A stretch of DNA of 64,000 nt from Ferroplasma acidarmanus Fer1 (lineage in GTDB: Archaea; Thermoplasmatota; Thermoplasmata; Thermoplasmatales; Thermoplasmataceae): the NCBI RefSeq assembly GCF_000152265.2, contig NC_021592.1, positions 1,302,001 to 1,366,000 on the forward strand, read 5' to 3'. Within the stretch, counting starts at the first letter, position 1; each line of letters opens with the position of its first letter. Below the pieces are notes generated by a model. It was not told where the DNA came from and did not search any database. It saw only the letters and a list, made by a program, of their open reading frames with translations. Positions 1 to 10,609 of the stretch are shown in pieces. Both the position numbers and the translations under genes were made by a program.

Positions 1-698
1 AGTATTTGATCTGCTGGAACATCAGCCTGTACTGTTATATTCAATGGATAGGTATAGCTTCCATTTTTCGTGCGGAATTCTGTGATTACACTGTTGCCAA
101 GTATCTCTGAATTGGGCAGGTAAATTATATTATTATCCTTTGTAAGCATCTGTGAAAACAGTGTTTTAACATCAATTATTTTTCCGGTGGTTTCTATGCT
201 CCATACCCATGAATTTACAGATATAACTTCACCGTATTTTATCGTGTTTGTAGATGTGGCGAATATGCTTGATAATAGATTGGAAGCAACCGTCTGTACC
301 GCAAGCCCAAGGACAACACCGCCAATAGCACTACCGGCCAGTATGCCTGTTACACTTATATGAAAAGCACTCATTACAAGTGCCAGTATAATAATATAAA
401 ATACTATTCTTATAATCAATGAGACCCCGTATAATGACCTGTTTGTCTTTATCAAAGCTTCTTTCAGGTATTTCAGGAAAGATCCTACTACCAAGAACCC
501 TATTATAAGTATTATAACTGCATGTACAGCTTCAACGATAAATGGTTGATAACTTTTATACTGTGGCAGAAATTTGTTAATTACTATATCAATAGCAAAA
601 CCTGCGAGAAGGGCAAGTACTATTCCTATTATTACTTCCACAACTATTTTCAGTACCTCATTCCGCATTTTACCTAGTTTATGTTTGTCTATTGCCAT
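1..698 (-). CDS. Small-conductance mechanosensitive channel (MscS family), C-terminus cut by window edge
   Basis: I translated this by hand. The first residues are MAIDKHKLGKMRNEV, followed by three hydrophobic segments, then a Gly/Ala-rich pore-helix-like stretch (GILAGSAIGGVVLGLAVQ) and the start of a beta domain with an IIYLPNSEILGNSVI motif. All of these are typical of MscS, a homo-heptameric membrane channel that opens under turgor stress. The ATG overlaps the stop codon of serS by one base (TAATG), so it is probably translated by coupling at the end of the eno-dphB-serS-mscS run. About 232 codons are visible; the cytoplasmic C-terminus lies outside the window. The family call is firm; gating properties cannot be judged. 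Confidence 0.85.
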   Translation of the reverse strand, partial: MAIDKHKLGKMRNEVLKIVVEVIIGIVLALLAGFAIDIVINKFLPQYKSYQPFIVEAVHAVIILIIGFLVVGSFLKYLKEALIKTNRSLYGVSLIIRIVFYIIILALVMSAFHISVTGILAGSAIGGVVLGLAVQTVASNLLSSIFATSTNTIKYGEVISVNSWVWSIETTGKIIDVKTLFSQMLTKDNNIIYLPNSEILGNSVITEFRTKNGSYTYPLNITVQADVPADQI

Positions 699-2029
699 TA
701 TATATCATCCATACCTATTCTGCTGAATCCTGTATAGGGTACAAGTACATCCGGAACCTTAATATAATCATCTTCCTGGAAATTTTCCATTATTGCCACA
801 AGTACCCTTTCAGTTGCTATTGCTGTGCTATTTAATGTATGGGCAAATTTATTTCCGTCCTTTGCCCTGTAACGGATATTTAAAGACCTCGCCTGGTAAT
901 CCGTGTCATTTGAAGCCGATACCACCTCCCTGAATTTTCCCTGTGAAGGGTACCATACCTCTATGTCATACTTTTTTGCAGCCAAACTCCCGAGGTCGCC
1001 GGAGCATATGTTTACTATCCTATATGGCAAGCCAAGACTTTTGTATATATCTTCAGAATTCTTTACAAGCTCATCAAAAAAGTCCCATGACTCTTCCGGG
1101 CGGCAATAGATAAACTGTTCTATCTTGTTGAACTGGTGTACCCTGAATATTCCCTTTGTGTCACGCCCATGGGCTCCTGCCTCCCTTCTGAAGCATGGAG
1201 AAACGCCGCTTACCCTCAGTGGCAACTCTGATTCTTCCAGTATCTCTCCTGATAGCATGGAAGCAAGAGGGTGTTCAGCAGTGGCTATAAGGTAAAGGTC
1301 ATCGCCTTCTATTTTATACAGGGACTCCTTAAATGTTTCTATGTCTGTGGCCCCGGACATGGATGCGTAATTAATCATAAAAGGTGGCTCCATAACGGTA
1401 AAATTTCTCTGTGACAGGAAATCTACTCCATAATTTATGAGTGCCAGTTCAAGCTTAAACAATCTATTTTTTAGAAAATAAAATCTGGAGCCGGCAATTT
1501 TGCCTGCCCTTTCGATATCTGCCAGATTATATTTTTCCATTAATGTTTGATGGTCAACCGGCTTTTTATCAATTACCGTATAATCCTTTGAATTGCCGCT
1601 GCCTTCCCTGAAATTTTCGATATCATCTTTAAAAACCCTTGCATTTCCGACATATCTGACAAGCTTGCTATTTTCATCTCCCTTGCATATTGGAACATCT
1701 TCCGCAAGCAGGTTGGGTATTAACCTTGCTAATTCATTTCTCTTTGATTCTATATCATTCTGCTCCTCTTCCAGGAGGCTAATTTTTTTGTTTATCTTCT
1801 CAACTTCTAATTTTAGGTTGTCAATATTTTCCCCTTTTTTAACAAGTGAAGAAATATCAGCGGTGATAATATTCTTGTCATGCTTATAAGTATTTAATAT
1901 CTTAAGGTTCTCCCTCCATTTTAAATCAAGTGAGAAAAATTCATCCAGTATATTCAGATCAAAGCCCCTGGCCCTGCATGAATTGTAAAATCTTTCCTTA
2001 TCTGACCTTAGAAGTTTTATATCTATCAT
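698..2029 (-). CDS. serS: Seryl-tRNA synthetase
   Basis: Class II aminoacyl-tRNA synthetase that charges tRNA-Ser with serine in the cytoplasm. The 443-residue length is usual for the common (non-methanogen) SerRS. Residues about 30-100 form the long antiparallel coiled-coil arm that grips the tRNA-Ser variable arm. Motif 2 is visible as PCFRREAGAHGRDTKG and motif 3 as TAIATERVLVAIMENFQ near the C-terminus. The ATG at 2029 follows a 53-base gap after dphB. The downstream channel gene overlaps its stop by one base. No oddities seen. Confidence 0.96.
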   Translation of the reverse strand: MIDIKLLRSDKERFYNSCRARGFDLNILDEFFSLDLKWRENLKILNTYKHDKNIITADISSLVKKGENIDNLKLEVEKINKKISLLEEEQNDIESKRNELARLIPNLLAEDVPICKGDENSKLVRYVGNARVFKDDIENFREGSGNSKDYTVIDKKPVDHQTLMEKYNLADIERAGKIAGSRFYFLKNRLFKLELALINYGVDFLSQRNFTVMEPPFMINYASMSGATDIETFKESLYKIEGDDLYLIATAEHPLASMLSGEILEESELPLRVSGVSPCFRREAGAHGRDTKGIFRVHQFNKIEQFIYCRPEESWDFFDELVKNSEDIYKSLGLPYRIVNICSGDLGSLAAKKYDIEVWYPSQGKFREVVSASNDTDYQARSLNIRYRAKDGNKFAHTLNSTAIATERVLVAIMENFQEDDYIKVPDVLVPYTGFSRIGMDDI

Positions 2030-2082
2030 AATTTAACCTTTCATAATTGATATAAATATAGTATATGTTTTTTATGCTATAA

Positions 2083-2847
2083 TTAATTAATTTTTCTTGC
2101 AAACGCCTCTAAAAATTCCCTTTCATTATCATTTATTATTGCCGGTATTATTATTGAAGCCGGAGAGCCGGGTGGATTGTATTCCATTACCTTTTCCAGC
2201 TCGCCATAAATTATGCTCTCATTTTCTGACCCTATACCGATGCCTGCTATTACTGTCCTTTCCGGTTCTATCAGTCCTTTTTTCTGCCTATCTTCCATTC
2301 TTTTAAGAATTCCCAGTGCATCCTGTATACCCATGGTTTTTCCATCCTTTAAATCCAGCAATAGCAATGTATGCATATTATTTGAGTAATTAATATATAT
2401 TCTATCATAAACGCTCACAGGGAAAAAATTTTCGTAAATAAAGGGCATGGATACAATGTTTCCGAATTTGTAATTAAAAAGCCCGGTTTTAGAAATAAAT
2501 GCTGTAATTATGGATGCATTTTCAAATATTCTTACCTCAACACCTGCCTTCTGCGCCTCCATCCTCAGCTCATTGTGGGTGGTAGCTGATAATGCGTCTC
2601 CTGTGACAAGGAGGGTAACAATTTTATTTTTTGCTTCATTGATTATTTCGCTGTCTGTTTCAATCAGATTTCTGTCTGCCAGCCTTATCATTCCTCCGGT
2701 TAATGATGACAGGGAATCAACTGTATTGCCGGGGGATATTGATGTATATATTTCGAAATATACGAGATCTGATTCCTTCAAGGCATCTGCTTCTTCCAGT
2801 GTAAGGCTTTTTGTTCCCCGTAATCCCAGGCCCATAATATTAAGCAT
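2083..2847 (-). CDS. dphB: Diphthine synthase
   Basis: S-adenosylmethionine-dependent methyltransferase that methylates the modified histidine of elongation factor 2 during diphthamide synthesis, a pathway of archaea and eukaryotes. The 254-residue length matches archaeal DphB/Dph5. The N-terminus (MLNIMGLGLRGTKSLTLEEA) has the tetrapyrrole-methylase fold signature of the family. GDALSATTH around residues 84-92 corresponds to the conserved SAM-binding GDPxxATTH loop, with Ala in place of the usual Pro. The start is only 2 bases after the enolase stop, so the two are co-transcribed. Confidence 0.94.
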   Translation of the reverse strand: MLNIMGLGLRGTKSLTLEEADALKESDLVYFEIYTSISPGNTVDSLSSLTGGMIRLADRNLIETDSEIINEAKNKIVTLLVTGDALSATTHNELRMEAQKAGVEVRIFENASIITAFISKTGLFNYKFGNIVSMPFIYENFFPVSVYDRIYINYSNNMHTLLLLDLKDGKTMGIQDALGILKRMEDRQKKGLIEPERTVIAGIGIGSENESIIYGELEKVMEYNPPGSPASIIIPAIINDNEREFLEAFARKIN

Positions 2848-2849
2848 TT

Positions 2850-4058
2850 TTAAATCAAATCCTCTTCCAGGCGTATAACTTCATTGAGTTTCGCTAATCT
2901 TTCACCACCTATTGTTCCTGTCTTTATAAATTTTGAATTAAAAGCCACTGCCAGGTGTGCTATGAAATCATCGGTAGTTTCTCCACTTCTATGTGAAACA
3001 ACGGTATCCATTGAATTTTTAGTCGCGAGCTTAACAGATTTTACAGTGTCGGAAAGTGTTCCTATCTGGTTTACTTTTATAAGTACTGCATTGGTAGATT
3101 TCATATCTATGCCTTTCTGTATTCTGGCGGAATTTGTTGTGTAAAGGTCATCTCCTACTATCAAACTATCTTCTCCAATTTTCTTTGTAATTTCTGCAAA
3201 ACCTTCAAAATCATTATCGTATAATGGATCTTCTATAAAGTAAAATCCATGTTCTTTATTTAATGAGACTGCATAATCGATCTGCTCATCCTGTGTTTTC
3301 TTTGATGTTTTATAATCATATTTGCCATTATTATAGAATGAATCTGCGGCAAAATCTACTCCGAGATAAATTTTAACTTTGTTTTCAGATGATATTTCGC
3401 CTGCAGCTTCTTTCATTATTTCTATTGCTTCCTCATCAGAAACATCCGCTGTCCATGCTTTCTCATCGCCGAGACCAACGCTCTGGCCCTTTAGCTTCTC
3501 TGATAATTTCTCACCAACTCTCCTGTGTACCAGAATATTATAATATACGGAATCATAAAATGTTTTTCCCTGCGAAGAGACAAGAAATTCCTGTATTGTA
3601 GTTCCATTCTTTGAGTGTTTTCCGCCACCTATTATATTTCCCATAGGACGCGGTATCTGTGGATGCAGGCCTCCAACATATCTGTATAAAGGTATCTCAA
3701 GATAGTTTGATACTGCCTTTGCATTTGCTATCGAAAGGGCAGTAGCAAGATTTCCTCCCATTTCAGAGAAGTTATCCGTTCCATCCAGTTCGTGCAATAA
3801 TGTGTCAAATCCACTCTGATTCAGTGCATTGAAACCTTTTAATGCATTTCTTACGTGCTTATTATAGAAATCCACACTGTTGTCAATATTATTTTTGGGA
3901 TACGCAATTACTTCTGTTTTTCCCGTGCTCGCACCTGCAGGTGCTGAACTTGTGCCGGTTGCATAATTTAAAATAATTGTTGCCTCAATAGCCGGGTTTC
4001 CCCTTGAATCAAATATTTTTGTGATTCTTGAATCTGTTATTTCTATACTCTCTACCAT
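2850..4058 (-). CDS. eno: Enolase (phosphopyruvate hydratase)
   Basis: Converts 2-phosphoglycerate to phosphoenolpyruvate in the lower glycolytic/gluconeogenic trunk; Mg-dependent cytoplasmic enzyme. Family signatures include the N-terminal [23 protein letters not shown], the metal-site segment [22 protein letters not shown], the catalytic lysine in [13 protein letters not shown], and [19 protein letters not shown]. The 402 residues are slightly short of the usual 415-430, but all active-site blocks are present. It is the first gene of the minus-strand run. Its promoter lies in the 178-base divergent gap with the AIM24-like gene. Confidence 0.97.
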   Translation of the reverse strand: MVESIEITDSRITKIFDSRGNPAIEATIILNYATGTSSAPAGASTGKTEVIAYPKNNIDNSVDFYNKHVRNALKGFNALNQSGFDTLLHELDGTDNFSEMGGNLATALSIANAKAVSNYLEIPLYRYVGGLHPQIPRPMGNIIGGGKHSKNGTTIQEFLVSSQGKTFYDSVYYNILVHRRVGEKLSEKLKGQSVGLGDEKAWTADVSDEEAIEIMKEAAGEISSENKVKIYLGVDFAADSFYNNGKYDYKTSKKTQDEQIDYAVSLNKEHGFYFIEDPLYDNDFEGFAEITKKIGEDSLIVGDDLYTTNSARIQKGIDMKSTNAVLIKVNQIGTLSDTVKSVKLATKNSMDTVVSHRSGETTDDFIAHLAVAFNSKFIKTGTIGGERLAKLNEVIRLEEDLI

Positions 4059-4236
4059 ATATGTATAACCATATAGAAAATAAATATTTATTGGTTATAA
4101 ATAAAATATTGACCTGTGTTAAACTAATAATGCTCAGAGTCCCCCATTAAATAGCATCTTTTATTGCATGGAGTTAGAACAAGGGTTTTTACTGGATTCA
4201 TGCAAAATATTAAATTTATAATTCCGTTCACCACAT

Positions 4237-4896
4237 ATGGTTAAATATGAAATAAGGGGCGGAGATGTACAGTATCTTCATGCAACGCTTGAAGCTGGAG
4301 AATCTGCATATATCGAACCGGGACATTTGATATATAAAACTCCCGGTGCCCGGCTGGATACCGGTACCGGTGGCTTAAGGGGGGCATTTTCCCACATGCT
4401 TGCAGGTTCAGCTGTTTTCCTTTTAAAGGTTGATGGCCCTGGCAATTTTGGGTCCGCAGGCTTTCTACCCGGTAAAGTTTTTGAAATAAAGCTGAATAAC
4501 AATTCAATTTTCGCTGAATTCAATGCTTTTCTATGTATGGATTCCACAATTAAGTATTCAACAAAATTTGCCGGATTCTGGCAGGCAATATTTGGCGGCG
4601 AGGGCATATTCCTGGAAGAATTCTCAGGCACAGGCTCTGTAATGCTTCATGGGCATGGGCAGGTAATAGAATATGAATTAAAAGACGGTGAAGAAATACA
4701 GGCAGAACTCAGCCATGTACTGGCATTTGAGTCATCTGTTTCCTATAACGTCTCCAGAATTGGCGGTATTAAAACTATGGTTCTAGGCGGCATGGAGGGT
4801 GAGGGATTTTTCTTCGCCAATATGCGTGGTCCGGGCAAAGTATGGTTGCATTCGATCTCCCTTCTGGAACTGTCCGCAAAATTAGCCAGAAGATAA
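4237..4896 (+). CDS. AIM24-family (TIGR00266-like) beta-rich protein
   Basis: A 219-residue soluble protein with repeated Gly-rich beta strands. The opening (YEIRGGDVQYLHATLEAGESAYIEPGH), the central LAGSAVFLLKVDGPGNFGSAG and the late GEGFFFANMRGPGKVWLHS fit the AIM24/TIGR00266 double-psi-like beta family. Mitochondrial AIM24 is linked to inner-membrane organisation, but the role in prokaryotes is not known. The ATG lies about 26 bases after an AT-rich TTAAATTTATAATT element, consistent with a leaderless transcript. It stands alone between the divergent enolase operon and lonB. Family assignment is good; function is unassigned. Confidence 0.8.
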   Translation: MVKYEIRGGDVQYLHATLEAGESAYIEPGHLIYKTPGARLDTGTGGLRGAFSHMLAGSAVFLLKVDGPGNFGSAGFLPGKVFEIKLNNNSIFAEFNAFLCMDSTIKYSTKFAGFWQAIFGGEGIFLEEFSGTGSVMLHGHGQVIEYELKDGEEIQAELSHVLAFESSVSYNVSRIGGIKTMVLGGMEGEGFFFANMRGPGKVWLHSISLLELSAKLARR

Positions 4897-4992
4897 ATAC
4901 TTTTTTTAAAATAATTTTTTTATTTTGTTATATAAATTAGTTAGTTAAACCAGCATAAGAAAGTTTAATTATTAAGATTAGATAATGATTAC

Positions 4993-6966
4993 GTGGACTC
5001 TAATAATGATGACGTTGAAGAATGGATATCTAAACAGGGCATCAAAACTACCAAGGAGATTGAGGTGCCCAAGCTTCTGTTTAATCAGGTGATTGGACAG
5101 GAGCATGCCGGGGAAGTCATACAAAAAGCAGCCATGCAAAAAAGGCATGTCCTTCTTATCGGTGAACCGGGCACAGGAAAATCTATGTTAGCCCAGTCTA
5201 TGGTAGATTTCCTCCCCAAAGAGGATTTAGAGGATGTATTATGTTTTCCAAATCCAGAAGATTCCAATAAGCCCAAGATTAAAACTTTCCCTGCAGGCAA
5301 GGGAAAAGAAATACTCAGGCAATACCAGATAAAAGCAGAAAGGGAGAAAAAGGATAGATCAAAAAGCCTTCTTTTCATAGTTTTATCAATCATACTTTTA
5401 GGTGCAATACTTGCTATTTATCTCTGGGTGAGTGGCAATACTGCCGTTGCAATAGAAGTAATGTTTCTTGCTGTTATAGGTGCAGCATTCCTTTACATAA
5501 TAATGGCCATGAATCCTGCGGCGAGGATGGAACGGGCAATGGTTCCAAAGCTGCTGGTAGGTCATAACCCTAATGATAAACCACCATTTATAGACTCTAC
5601 TGGAGCACATTCCGGGGCACTTTTAGGTGATGTCAGGCATGATCCGTTCCAATCCGGCGGACTTGAAACCCCTGCTCATGAAAGAGTTGAAGCGGGCAAC
5701 ATGCAAAAAGCTGACAAAGGTGTCCTTTTCATTGATGAAATTAACCTGTTAAGGCCAGAAGACCAGCAGGCATTGCTTACTGCAATGCAGGAAAAGCACT
5801 TTTCCATATCAGGGCAGAGCGAGAGGAGTGCAGGAGCAATGGTTCAAACAGAACCGGTTCCATGCGACTTTGTCCTTGTAGCTGCGGGTAATCTTGATGC
5901 AATAAGAAATATGCATCCTGCACTGAGATCCAGGATAAGAGGGTATGGATATGAAGTTTATATGAACGATACCATGGAAGACAGCGATGATAACAGAAAG
6001 AAAATAGTTCAATTCATAGCACAGGAAATCGCAAAGGATAAGAAAATTCCGCCCTTCGATGATGGCGCAATTATCGAAATATTAAAGGAAGCACAGAAAC
6101 GTGGCGGAAGAAAAGGAAGGCTCACATTAAGATTAAGGGAACTTGGCGGGCTTGTGAGGGTAGCAGGAGATATAGCTGTAACAAACAAGCAGCCAATTGT
6201 CACAGCAGATGATGTGAATCAGGCTAGAAACCTTAGCAAACCAGTTGAACAGCAGATAGCAGATAGGGCCATAGAAGTCAAGAAACTCTATAAAATGTTC
6301 ACAGGAAATGGAAGCGCCATAGGGAAAGTAAACGGGCTTGCTGTTATGGGTTCTTCTGATATGTCCGATTTCACCGGAGTTGTGATGCCAATTGTTGCAG
6401 AAGTTACACAGGCACAGCATCCTCATAATGGAGGAGTATACGCAACAGGCAAACTGGGTGAAATTGCCAAGGAAGCAGTTCAAAATGTTTCTGCAGTAAT
6501 TAAAAAATTGAGTGGCAAAAATGTATCTGATGTTGATATACATATACAGTTTATAGGAACCTATGAAGGTGTAGAAGGGGATTCAGCAAGTGTGTCAATA
6601 GCAACAGCGGTTATATCATCACTTGAATCCATTCCCATAGACCAGACAGTTGCTATGACGGGTTCTCTCAGTGTTCGCGGTGATGTACTCCCCGTAGGTG
6701 GAGTTACTGCAAAGGTTGAGGCTGCAATTGACACAGGGCTAGCCAAGGTTATAGTTCCTGCAAGCAATTTTAATGACATTATACTGGATGAGGCACATAA
6801 GGGTAAAATACAGATAATAGGTGCATCCAGAATAGAAGAAGTACTGGAAAACGCACTGATAATGGGTCCGGAAAAAGATAAGTTCCTCCAGAAAATAAAG
6901 GATATCGTAAACCCTGCCACAGATATCAAAAAACCCGCCCAGAGAAGGGGCACACATGTTGCATGA
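4993..6966 (+). CDS. lonB: Archaeal membrane-bound ATP-dependent protease LonB
   Basis: Membrane-anchored AAA+ protease for protein quality control. In order: a Walker A (GEPGTGKS, residues 57-64) opening the AAA+ module; two transmembrane helices (about 125-146 and 150-172) inserted into it, the hallmark of archaeal LonB; a Walker B-type LFIDEINLL; and the C-terminal Lon protease domain. The Ser/Lys dyad is S531 (GDSASVS) and K574 (GVTAKVEAA), 43 residues apart as in other archaeal Lon. The start is GTG ([11 protein letters not shown]). The next gene overlaps its 3' end by 11 bases, implying coupled expression. Confidence 0.96.
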   Translation: MDSNNDDVEEWISKQGIKTTKEIEVPKLLFNQVIGQEHAGEVIQKAAMQKRHVLLIGEPGTGKSMLAQSMVDFLPKEDLEDVLCFPNPEDSNKPKIKTFPAGKGKEILRQYQIKAEREKKDRSKSLLFIVLSIILLGAILAIYLWVSGNTAVAIEVMFLAVIGAAFLYIIMAMNPAARMERAMVPKLLVGHNPNDKPPFIDSTGAHSGALLGDVRHDPFQSGGLETPAHERVEAGNMQKADKGVLFIDEINLLRPEDQQALLTAMQEKHFSISGQSERSAGAMVQTEPVPCDFVLVAAGNLDAIRNMHPALRSRIRGYGYEVYMNDTMEDSDDNRKKIVQFIAQEIAKDKKIPPFDDGAIIEILKEAQKRGGRKGRLTLRLRELGGLVRVAGDIAVTNKQPIVTADDVNQARNLSKPVEQQIADRAIEVKKLYKMFTGNGSAIGKVNGLAVMGSSDMSDFTGVVMPIVAEVTQAQHPHNGGVYATGKLGEIAKEAVQNVSAVIKKLSGKNVSDVDIHIQFIGTYEGVEGDSASVSIATAVISSLESIPIDQTVAMTGSLSVRGDVLPVGGVTAKVEAAIDTGLAKVIVPASNFNDIILDEAHKGKIQIIGASRIEEVLENALIMGPEKDKFLQKIKDIVNPATDIKKPAQRRGTHVA

Positions 6967-7378
6967 TTTACAGTATTTTATTTTAAAATATTATAACAAT
7001 AAAATTTTTGATTATTTGAAAACCAGAACCAGCCTTATTCAACTTATTGATGGCAATTCAATATCTTCAGAGTTGGAATTAAGTGAAGCAATCAGGAAAA
7101 CAGATCGTTATCTGGAACACAATGGAAAGATCCATTTTCCAGGTACTGTCCTTTTAATGTATCTTGCACATACAAATCAGATCAATGTTGCCATAAACAG
7201 GTGCGGCATTAATCCAGATACGCAATCCGGTGTTGTTGTTTACTCAAACAGGGAAGACCTGGATTTTTTAATAGAAGGAGGATATATAAAATTAACAGAA
7301 AGATTCATTCCATACGACCTCCCCAGAAAGGATTTCGAGGTTTTTTCCAGCATGGCCCGGCTTGAAACTATGATTTAA
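6956..7378 (+). CDS. cgi121: Probable KEOPS complex subunit Cgi121
   Basis: A 140-residue protein. The central segment (a helix ending [20 protein letters not shown], then [13 protein letters not shown]) resembles the Cgi121 pattern, in which archaeal members have an LLYxSGxRQIxEAIxxxGIK block followed by a valine-rich strand. Cgi121 binds the kinase Bud32 in the KEOPS complex, which makes t6A37 in tRNA, and recruits the tRNA 3' end. This is recognition by pattern only; sequence identity in the family is low. The ATG overlaps lonB by 11 bases. The 3' end overlaps the convergent PfkB gene by 11 bases. Confidence 0.55.
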   Translation: MLHDLQYFILKYYNNKIFDYLKTRTSLIQLIDGNSISSELELSEAIRKTDRYLEHNGKIHFPGTVLLMYLAHTNQINVAINRCGINPDTQSGVVVYSNREDLDFLIEGGYIKLTERFIPYDLPRKDFEVFSSMARLETMI

Positions 7379-8258
7379 TGGTTTTAAATAGTTTCAATAT
7401 ATCCTGGAAATTAAGGTTAAATTCATTTATATTATTTTCAATAGCTTTTGAGGCCGTTATATTTCCAATACTTACAGAATCTTTTAATGTATACCCATTT
7501 GAAAGTGCTGTAAATAGGCCGGCCCTGAACGAATCACCCGCACCAATAGTGTCTGCAATGCGATCCGGTTTTATTCCAGGCATCAGAGTAGATTCTCCAT
7601 TTTCAATCAAAGTTGCACCTTTTTCACCTTCCGTTATAATTATATTATTTACTGTTTTATATACGGCTGCACTATCTGTATTCAGCAATTCAAGGAGGTG
7701 GTAAAACTCCTTTCTGTTCATAATAATCATATTGCTGTGATTAACCATATACTCTGCACTTTCCTTATTGTACGTATACCATATTTCCTGTCCCGGGTCA
7801 AATACTACTTTAGCTTTCTTCTCCCTATCCAGAATTTTCATATACTCTTTCACCGGTCCTGTACCGATATTTAAGAATGTATAATTTCCATATTCAAAAT
7901 GTTTTGAAGCTTCCCAATTATTCATCGGGCCCTGAAACATATATGCAATCTGTTCCCTTCCATCAGAGGGTAGGTAACAAATAGGCCCATTTTCTTCTTT
8001 CATAATGTCAACATGTTCTGTATTAATTCCTACTTTTTTTAGATTTGCAAGGTATTTTTCATGGGATATTTCACCAACAGCGGAATACAGATCAAATTTC
8101 AGTCCCAGCGCATTTGCAACGTATGCAAAATTCCCTGCAGTGCCTGCAAATTTCTCTCTAAGGGCCTTTACACCAGTAGCCTGGCCTGGAGACGGTAGAG
8201 ATGGCACGGATAGGGTTACATCTATATTTAAGTGGCCAAAGAAAGCCAAAAATTTCAT
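7368..8258 (-). CDS. PfkB-family carbohydrate or nucleoside kinase
   Basis: A 296-residue ribokinase-fold kinase. The N-terminal strand (FGHLNIDVTLSVPSLPSPG) and the GTAGNFAYVANALGL helix bind the sugar. The C-terminal DTIGAGDSFRAGLF carries the anion-hole GAGD, whose Asp is the catalytic base. Close relatives in Thermoplasma and methanogens are nucleoside kinases, but the substrate cannot be read from sequence; sugars or ribonucleosides are both possible. The ATG faces the TTG-start surface protein gene across a 200-base divergent promoter region. The stop lies inside the 3' end of the convergent cgi121 gene. Confidence 0.88.
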   Translation of the reverse strand: MKFLAFFGHLNIDVTLSVPSLPSPGQATGVKALREKFAGTAGNFAYVANALGLKFDLYSAVGEISHEKYLANLKKVGINTEHVDIMKEENGPICYLPSDGREQIAYMFQGPMNNWEASKHFEYGNYTFLNIGTGPVKEYMKILDREKKAKVVFDPGQEIWYTYNKESAEYMVNHSNMIIMNRKEFYHLLELLNTDSAAVYKTVNNIIITEGEKGATLIENGESTLMPGIKPDRIADTIGAGDSFRAGLFTALSNGYTLKDSVSIGNITASKAIENNINEFNLNFQDILKLFKTIKS

Positions 8259-8458
8259 AGCTAGCGATTGTAATTAAATATTTAACAAATTTGACCGGGA
8301 AAAGGAATATTTCCTATCAACTGGAGCCGGCATCTATATTTCCCACAGCAATTTATTTTATATTGCTTAATTATTATCACATAGAAATAATATATAATAC
8401 ATTACATACTTTCACTATTTCAAAACATTTATATTGGTAAATTAACTCATTATATATA

Positions 8459-10036
8459 TTGAATCATAAAGTTATAATTGCCGTTGCAGTTAGTGCAATT
8501 CTTATTGCAATGGTCTTTGCAGGTGCAAATATTCCATATCCGGGTTACAATCCAACCGATCATCTCATATCTGGAAAACACCCTATTTCCAATGTATCAG
8601 AGGTACCCAAGAATTTTACTTTATCTGGAAACGTATCTAATTCTAATAATAATTTGCCACTTTCCGGAACTATAACAGTAAGCAATTCCACAATGTCCAG
8701 AACATTTAATACCAGCAGCAATGGAAGCTATAATATCACTCTCCCGCAAGGGAATTATAGTATATCGTCTTCAATACCTGGATTTCAAAATTATTCATCC
8801 ACAATCAATCTGGATAGCAATAAAACGCAGAATATATCAACGCCTCCTGCTACTACCATAGGAAATGGAATTAATCAGGTTCCAGGTTCTACCAATGTGT
8901 CAACACTGGTTCCATATCTCAATAATAGTATTATGTCCGGAGGGCTTAATACTGACAATATAACCGGAACATTTGATAAAAATATCACAATAGATCTGGG
9001 CAAGAAATTAAACAATACACAATTTGTTGTATTGATGAAGTTAGACGGTGCAGTATATAGCTATAATTGGGTGACAAACGGAAGCGGGATGGCGAAATTA
9101 TTCCTTAAATATTCCGGAAATTATACAATGTCCGCATATACACTGTATTATAATTCTAGTGTAATTCATTACAATACTGCAAATAATGATACTGCCAGAT
9201 TCAATATGACAGAGCGTATAACATTCATTTCCTCTGTTATTCTTCAAAGTGCAGTCCCATTACATGATAATTCATCAGTTGCAAACTCAACACTCACAGT
9301 CAAAGGGGGAGTTTTCTCTGTACCTTCCTTATCCGTTAACAGTAATTTAACAGGGACTTACTATAAATATGAGGTACCCGCTGGTTTCTATAATTTTGCT
9401 TACAGTAATGCCCATTACGTTTCAAAAAATTTTGGCGTTGATGTAACAGGAAACAGTACAGTAAATAAAACAATTGACCCTTATTTAATATCCATAAATA
9501 TAAGGAATAATACCGGGAATACATTTAATTATACACTTGGTAGCACATTTTATAGTGGTAATGGCATACACATGGCTACTTCAGGCATAACCACCCTATT
9601 AGTGTTCCATGACGGTAAAATAGTATACGACAATACAATACTCCTAACCAGTGCAAATCCATACTACCAGCTTAACCTTACTATTAGCAACAAAAATCTT
9701 ACATTTAACGGCATTGAAACGGATTCGACAAATCTTTCCATTGTATATTCAGGCAATGTAACTTCTAACTTTTATATTGCATCCCTCGAATTTGAAAACT
9801 TTAGCACATCTGCCACTAACGGAATGATAATTATTTCCGGTGCTGCGAGTGGAAGCTACCCCCTAGACAGTGGATTATATACATACAATATGTCACAATC
9901 CCTTCCAACATCAGCGGGCAACCTCACAATAAAACTCGTTTATGATAATGATTCTAAGGTAAGCACAGATGGGCGTATGACTGTAGAGGTATATGGTTAT
10001 AATATATCCACACTAGGAAATTATATTACGGAGTGA
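8459..10036 (+). CDS. Secreted Asn/Ser/Thr-rich surface protein, first gene of the MoxR operon
   Basis: A 525-residue exported protein. A single hydrophobic N-terminal helix (residues about 4-23, IIAVAVSAILIAMVFAG) acts as signal or anchor. Next comes a segment like a carboxypeptidase-regulatory beta domain (LSGNVSNSNNNLPLSGTITV ... GSYNITLPQGNYSISSSIPG), then long beta-rich sequence crowded with N-x-S/T sequons. That suggests heavy N-glycosylation outside the cell. No C-terminal membrane segment and no cysteine are apparent. The start is TTG, about 30 bases after a TTTATATT element. The gene is followed after 6 bases by a cytoplasmic protein and then moxR and DUF58 genes. Its composition resembles acidophile cell-surface glycoproteins; the ligand is unknown. 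Confidence 0.8.
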   Translation: MNHKVIIAVAVSAILIAMVFAGANIPYPGYNPTDHLISGKHPISNVSEVPKNFTLSGNVSNSNNNLPLSGTITVSNSTMSRTFNTSSNGSYNITLPQGNYSISSSIPGFQNYSSTINLDSNKTQNISTPPATTIGNGINQVPGSTNVSTLVPYLNNSIMSGGLNTDNITGTFDKNITIDLGKKLNNTQFVVLMKLDGAVYSYNWVTNGSGMAKLFLKYSGNYTMSAYTLYYNSSVIHYNTANNDTARFNMTERITFISSVILQSAVPLHDNSSVANSTLTVKGGVFSVPSLSVNSNLTGTYYKYEVPAGFYNFAYSNAHYVSKNFGVDVTGNSTVNKTIDPYLISINIRNNTGNTFNYTLGSTFYSGNGIHMATSGITTLLVFHDGKIVYDNTILLTSANPYYQLNLTISNKNLTFNGIETDSTNLSIVYSGNVTSNFYIASLEFENFSTSATNGMIIISGAASGSYPLDSGLYTYNMSQSLPTSAGNLTIKLVYDNDSKVSTDGRMTVEVYGYNISTLGNYITE

Positions 10037-10042
10037 TTTTTA

Positions 10043-10609
10043 TTGCTATTCAAAAAGAATGTACAGAAAACAGAGAAAATTGAAGAGAAGACTAAAACTG
10101 TGTTGAAAATAAAAACAGTTGACGATATACCTGTAATAAAGGAAATGAGGAAGAAGATAGGGAATGGGGAACGAAAGGAAGCAATAATATACGGGTACAC
10201 AAACCTGAAAAATGATTATACCAGATTTTACGGTTGCCAGAAATATTCATCAAACCGGGATTTTATCCTCTCAGAAATAAGCCATTTTGATATAGTTCCG
10301 GATCGTACTGAATTCAGTACGGATAATTTTACCATCAAAAATTTAATAGAAAATTCAATATACAATAAAGAGGAAACAGATGCTACTCCAGATAATGCTG
10401 GTAAAGCGGATAGCGTGGAAAAGACTACCCGTTTTTTTGCAATAAAAAAAATAGCATTGTTTTATTTTAACTACTATGAAATTGCCCGTTTTGGTGATTA
10501 TAACTGGGATGCGTTGGATGAAAAGGAGATAATAGACCCTGTCAAAGACGCATATAATTATATGGATATAATGAAATTGTTTTACGGTGGTGAACCTCAT
10601 GGGGATTAA
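10043..10609 (+). CDS. Hypothetical cytoplasmic protein in the MoxR operon
   Basis: I do not recognise this 188-residue protein. It starts with TTG and has a Lys/Glu-rich N-terminus (MLFKKNVQKTEKIEEK), no signal peptide and no membrane helix. A central acidic linker (about 110-130) precedes an aromatic-rich helix (KKIALFYFNYYEIARFGDY), and the last 30 residues are Tyr/Asp-rich. Such helix-rich C-termini occur in DUF4129-type proteins that sit in bacterial MoxR operons, but the match is too weak to claim. It begins 6 bases after the surface protein and overlaps the next gene by 11 bases. Confidence 0.6.
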   Translation: MLFKKNVQKTEKIEEKTKTVLKIKTVDDIPVIKEMRKKIGNGERKEAIIYGYTNLKNDYTRFYGCQKYSSNRDFILSEISHFDIVPDRTEFSTDNFTIKNLIENSIYNKEETDATPDNAGKADSVEKTTRFFAIKKIALFYFNYYEIARFGDYNWDALDEKEIIDPVKDAYNYMDIMKLFYGGEPHGD

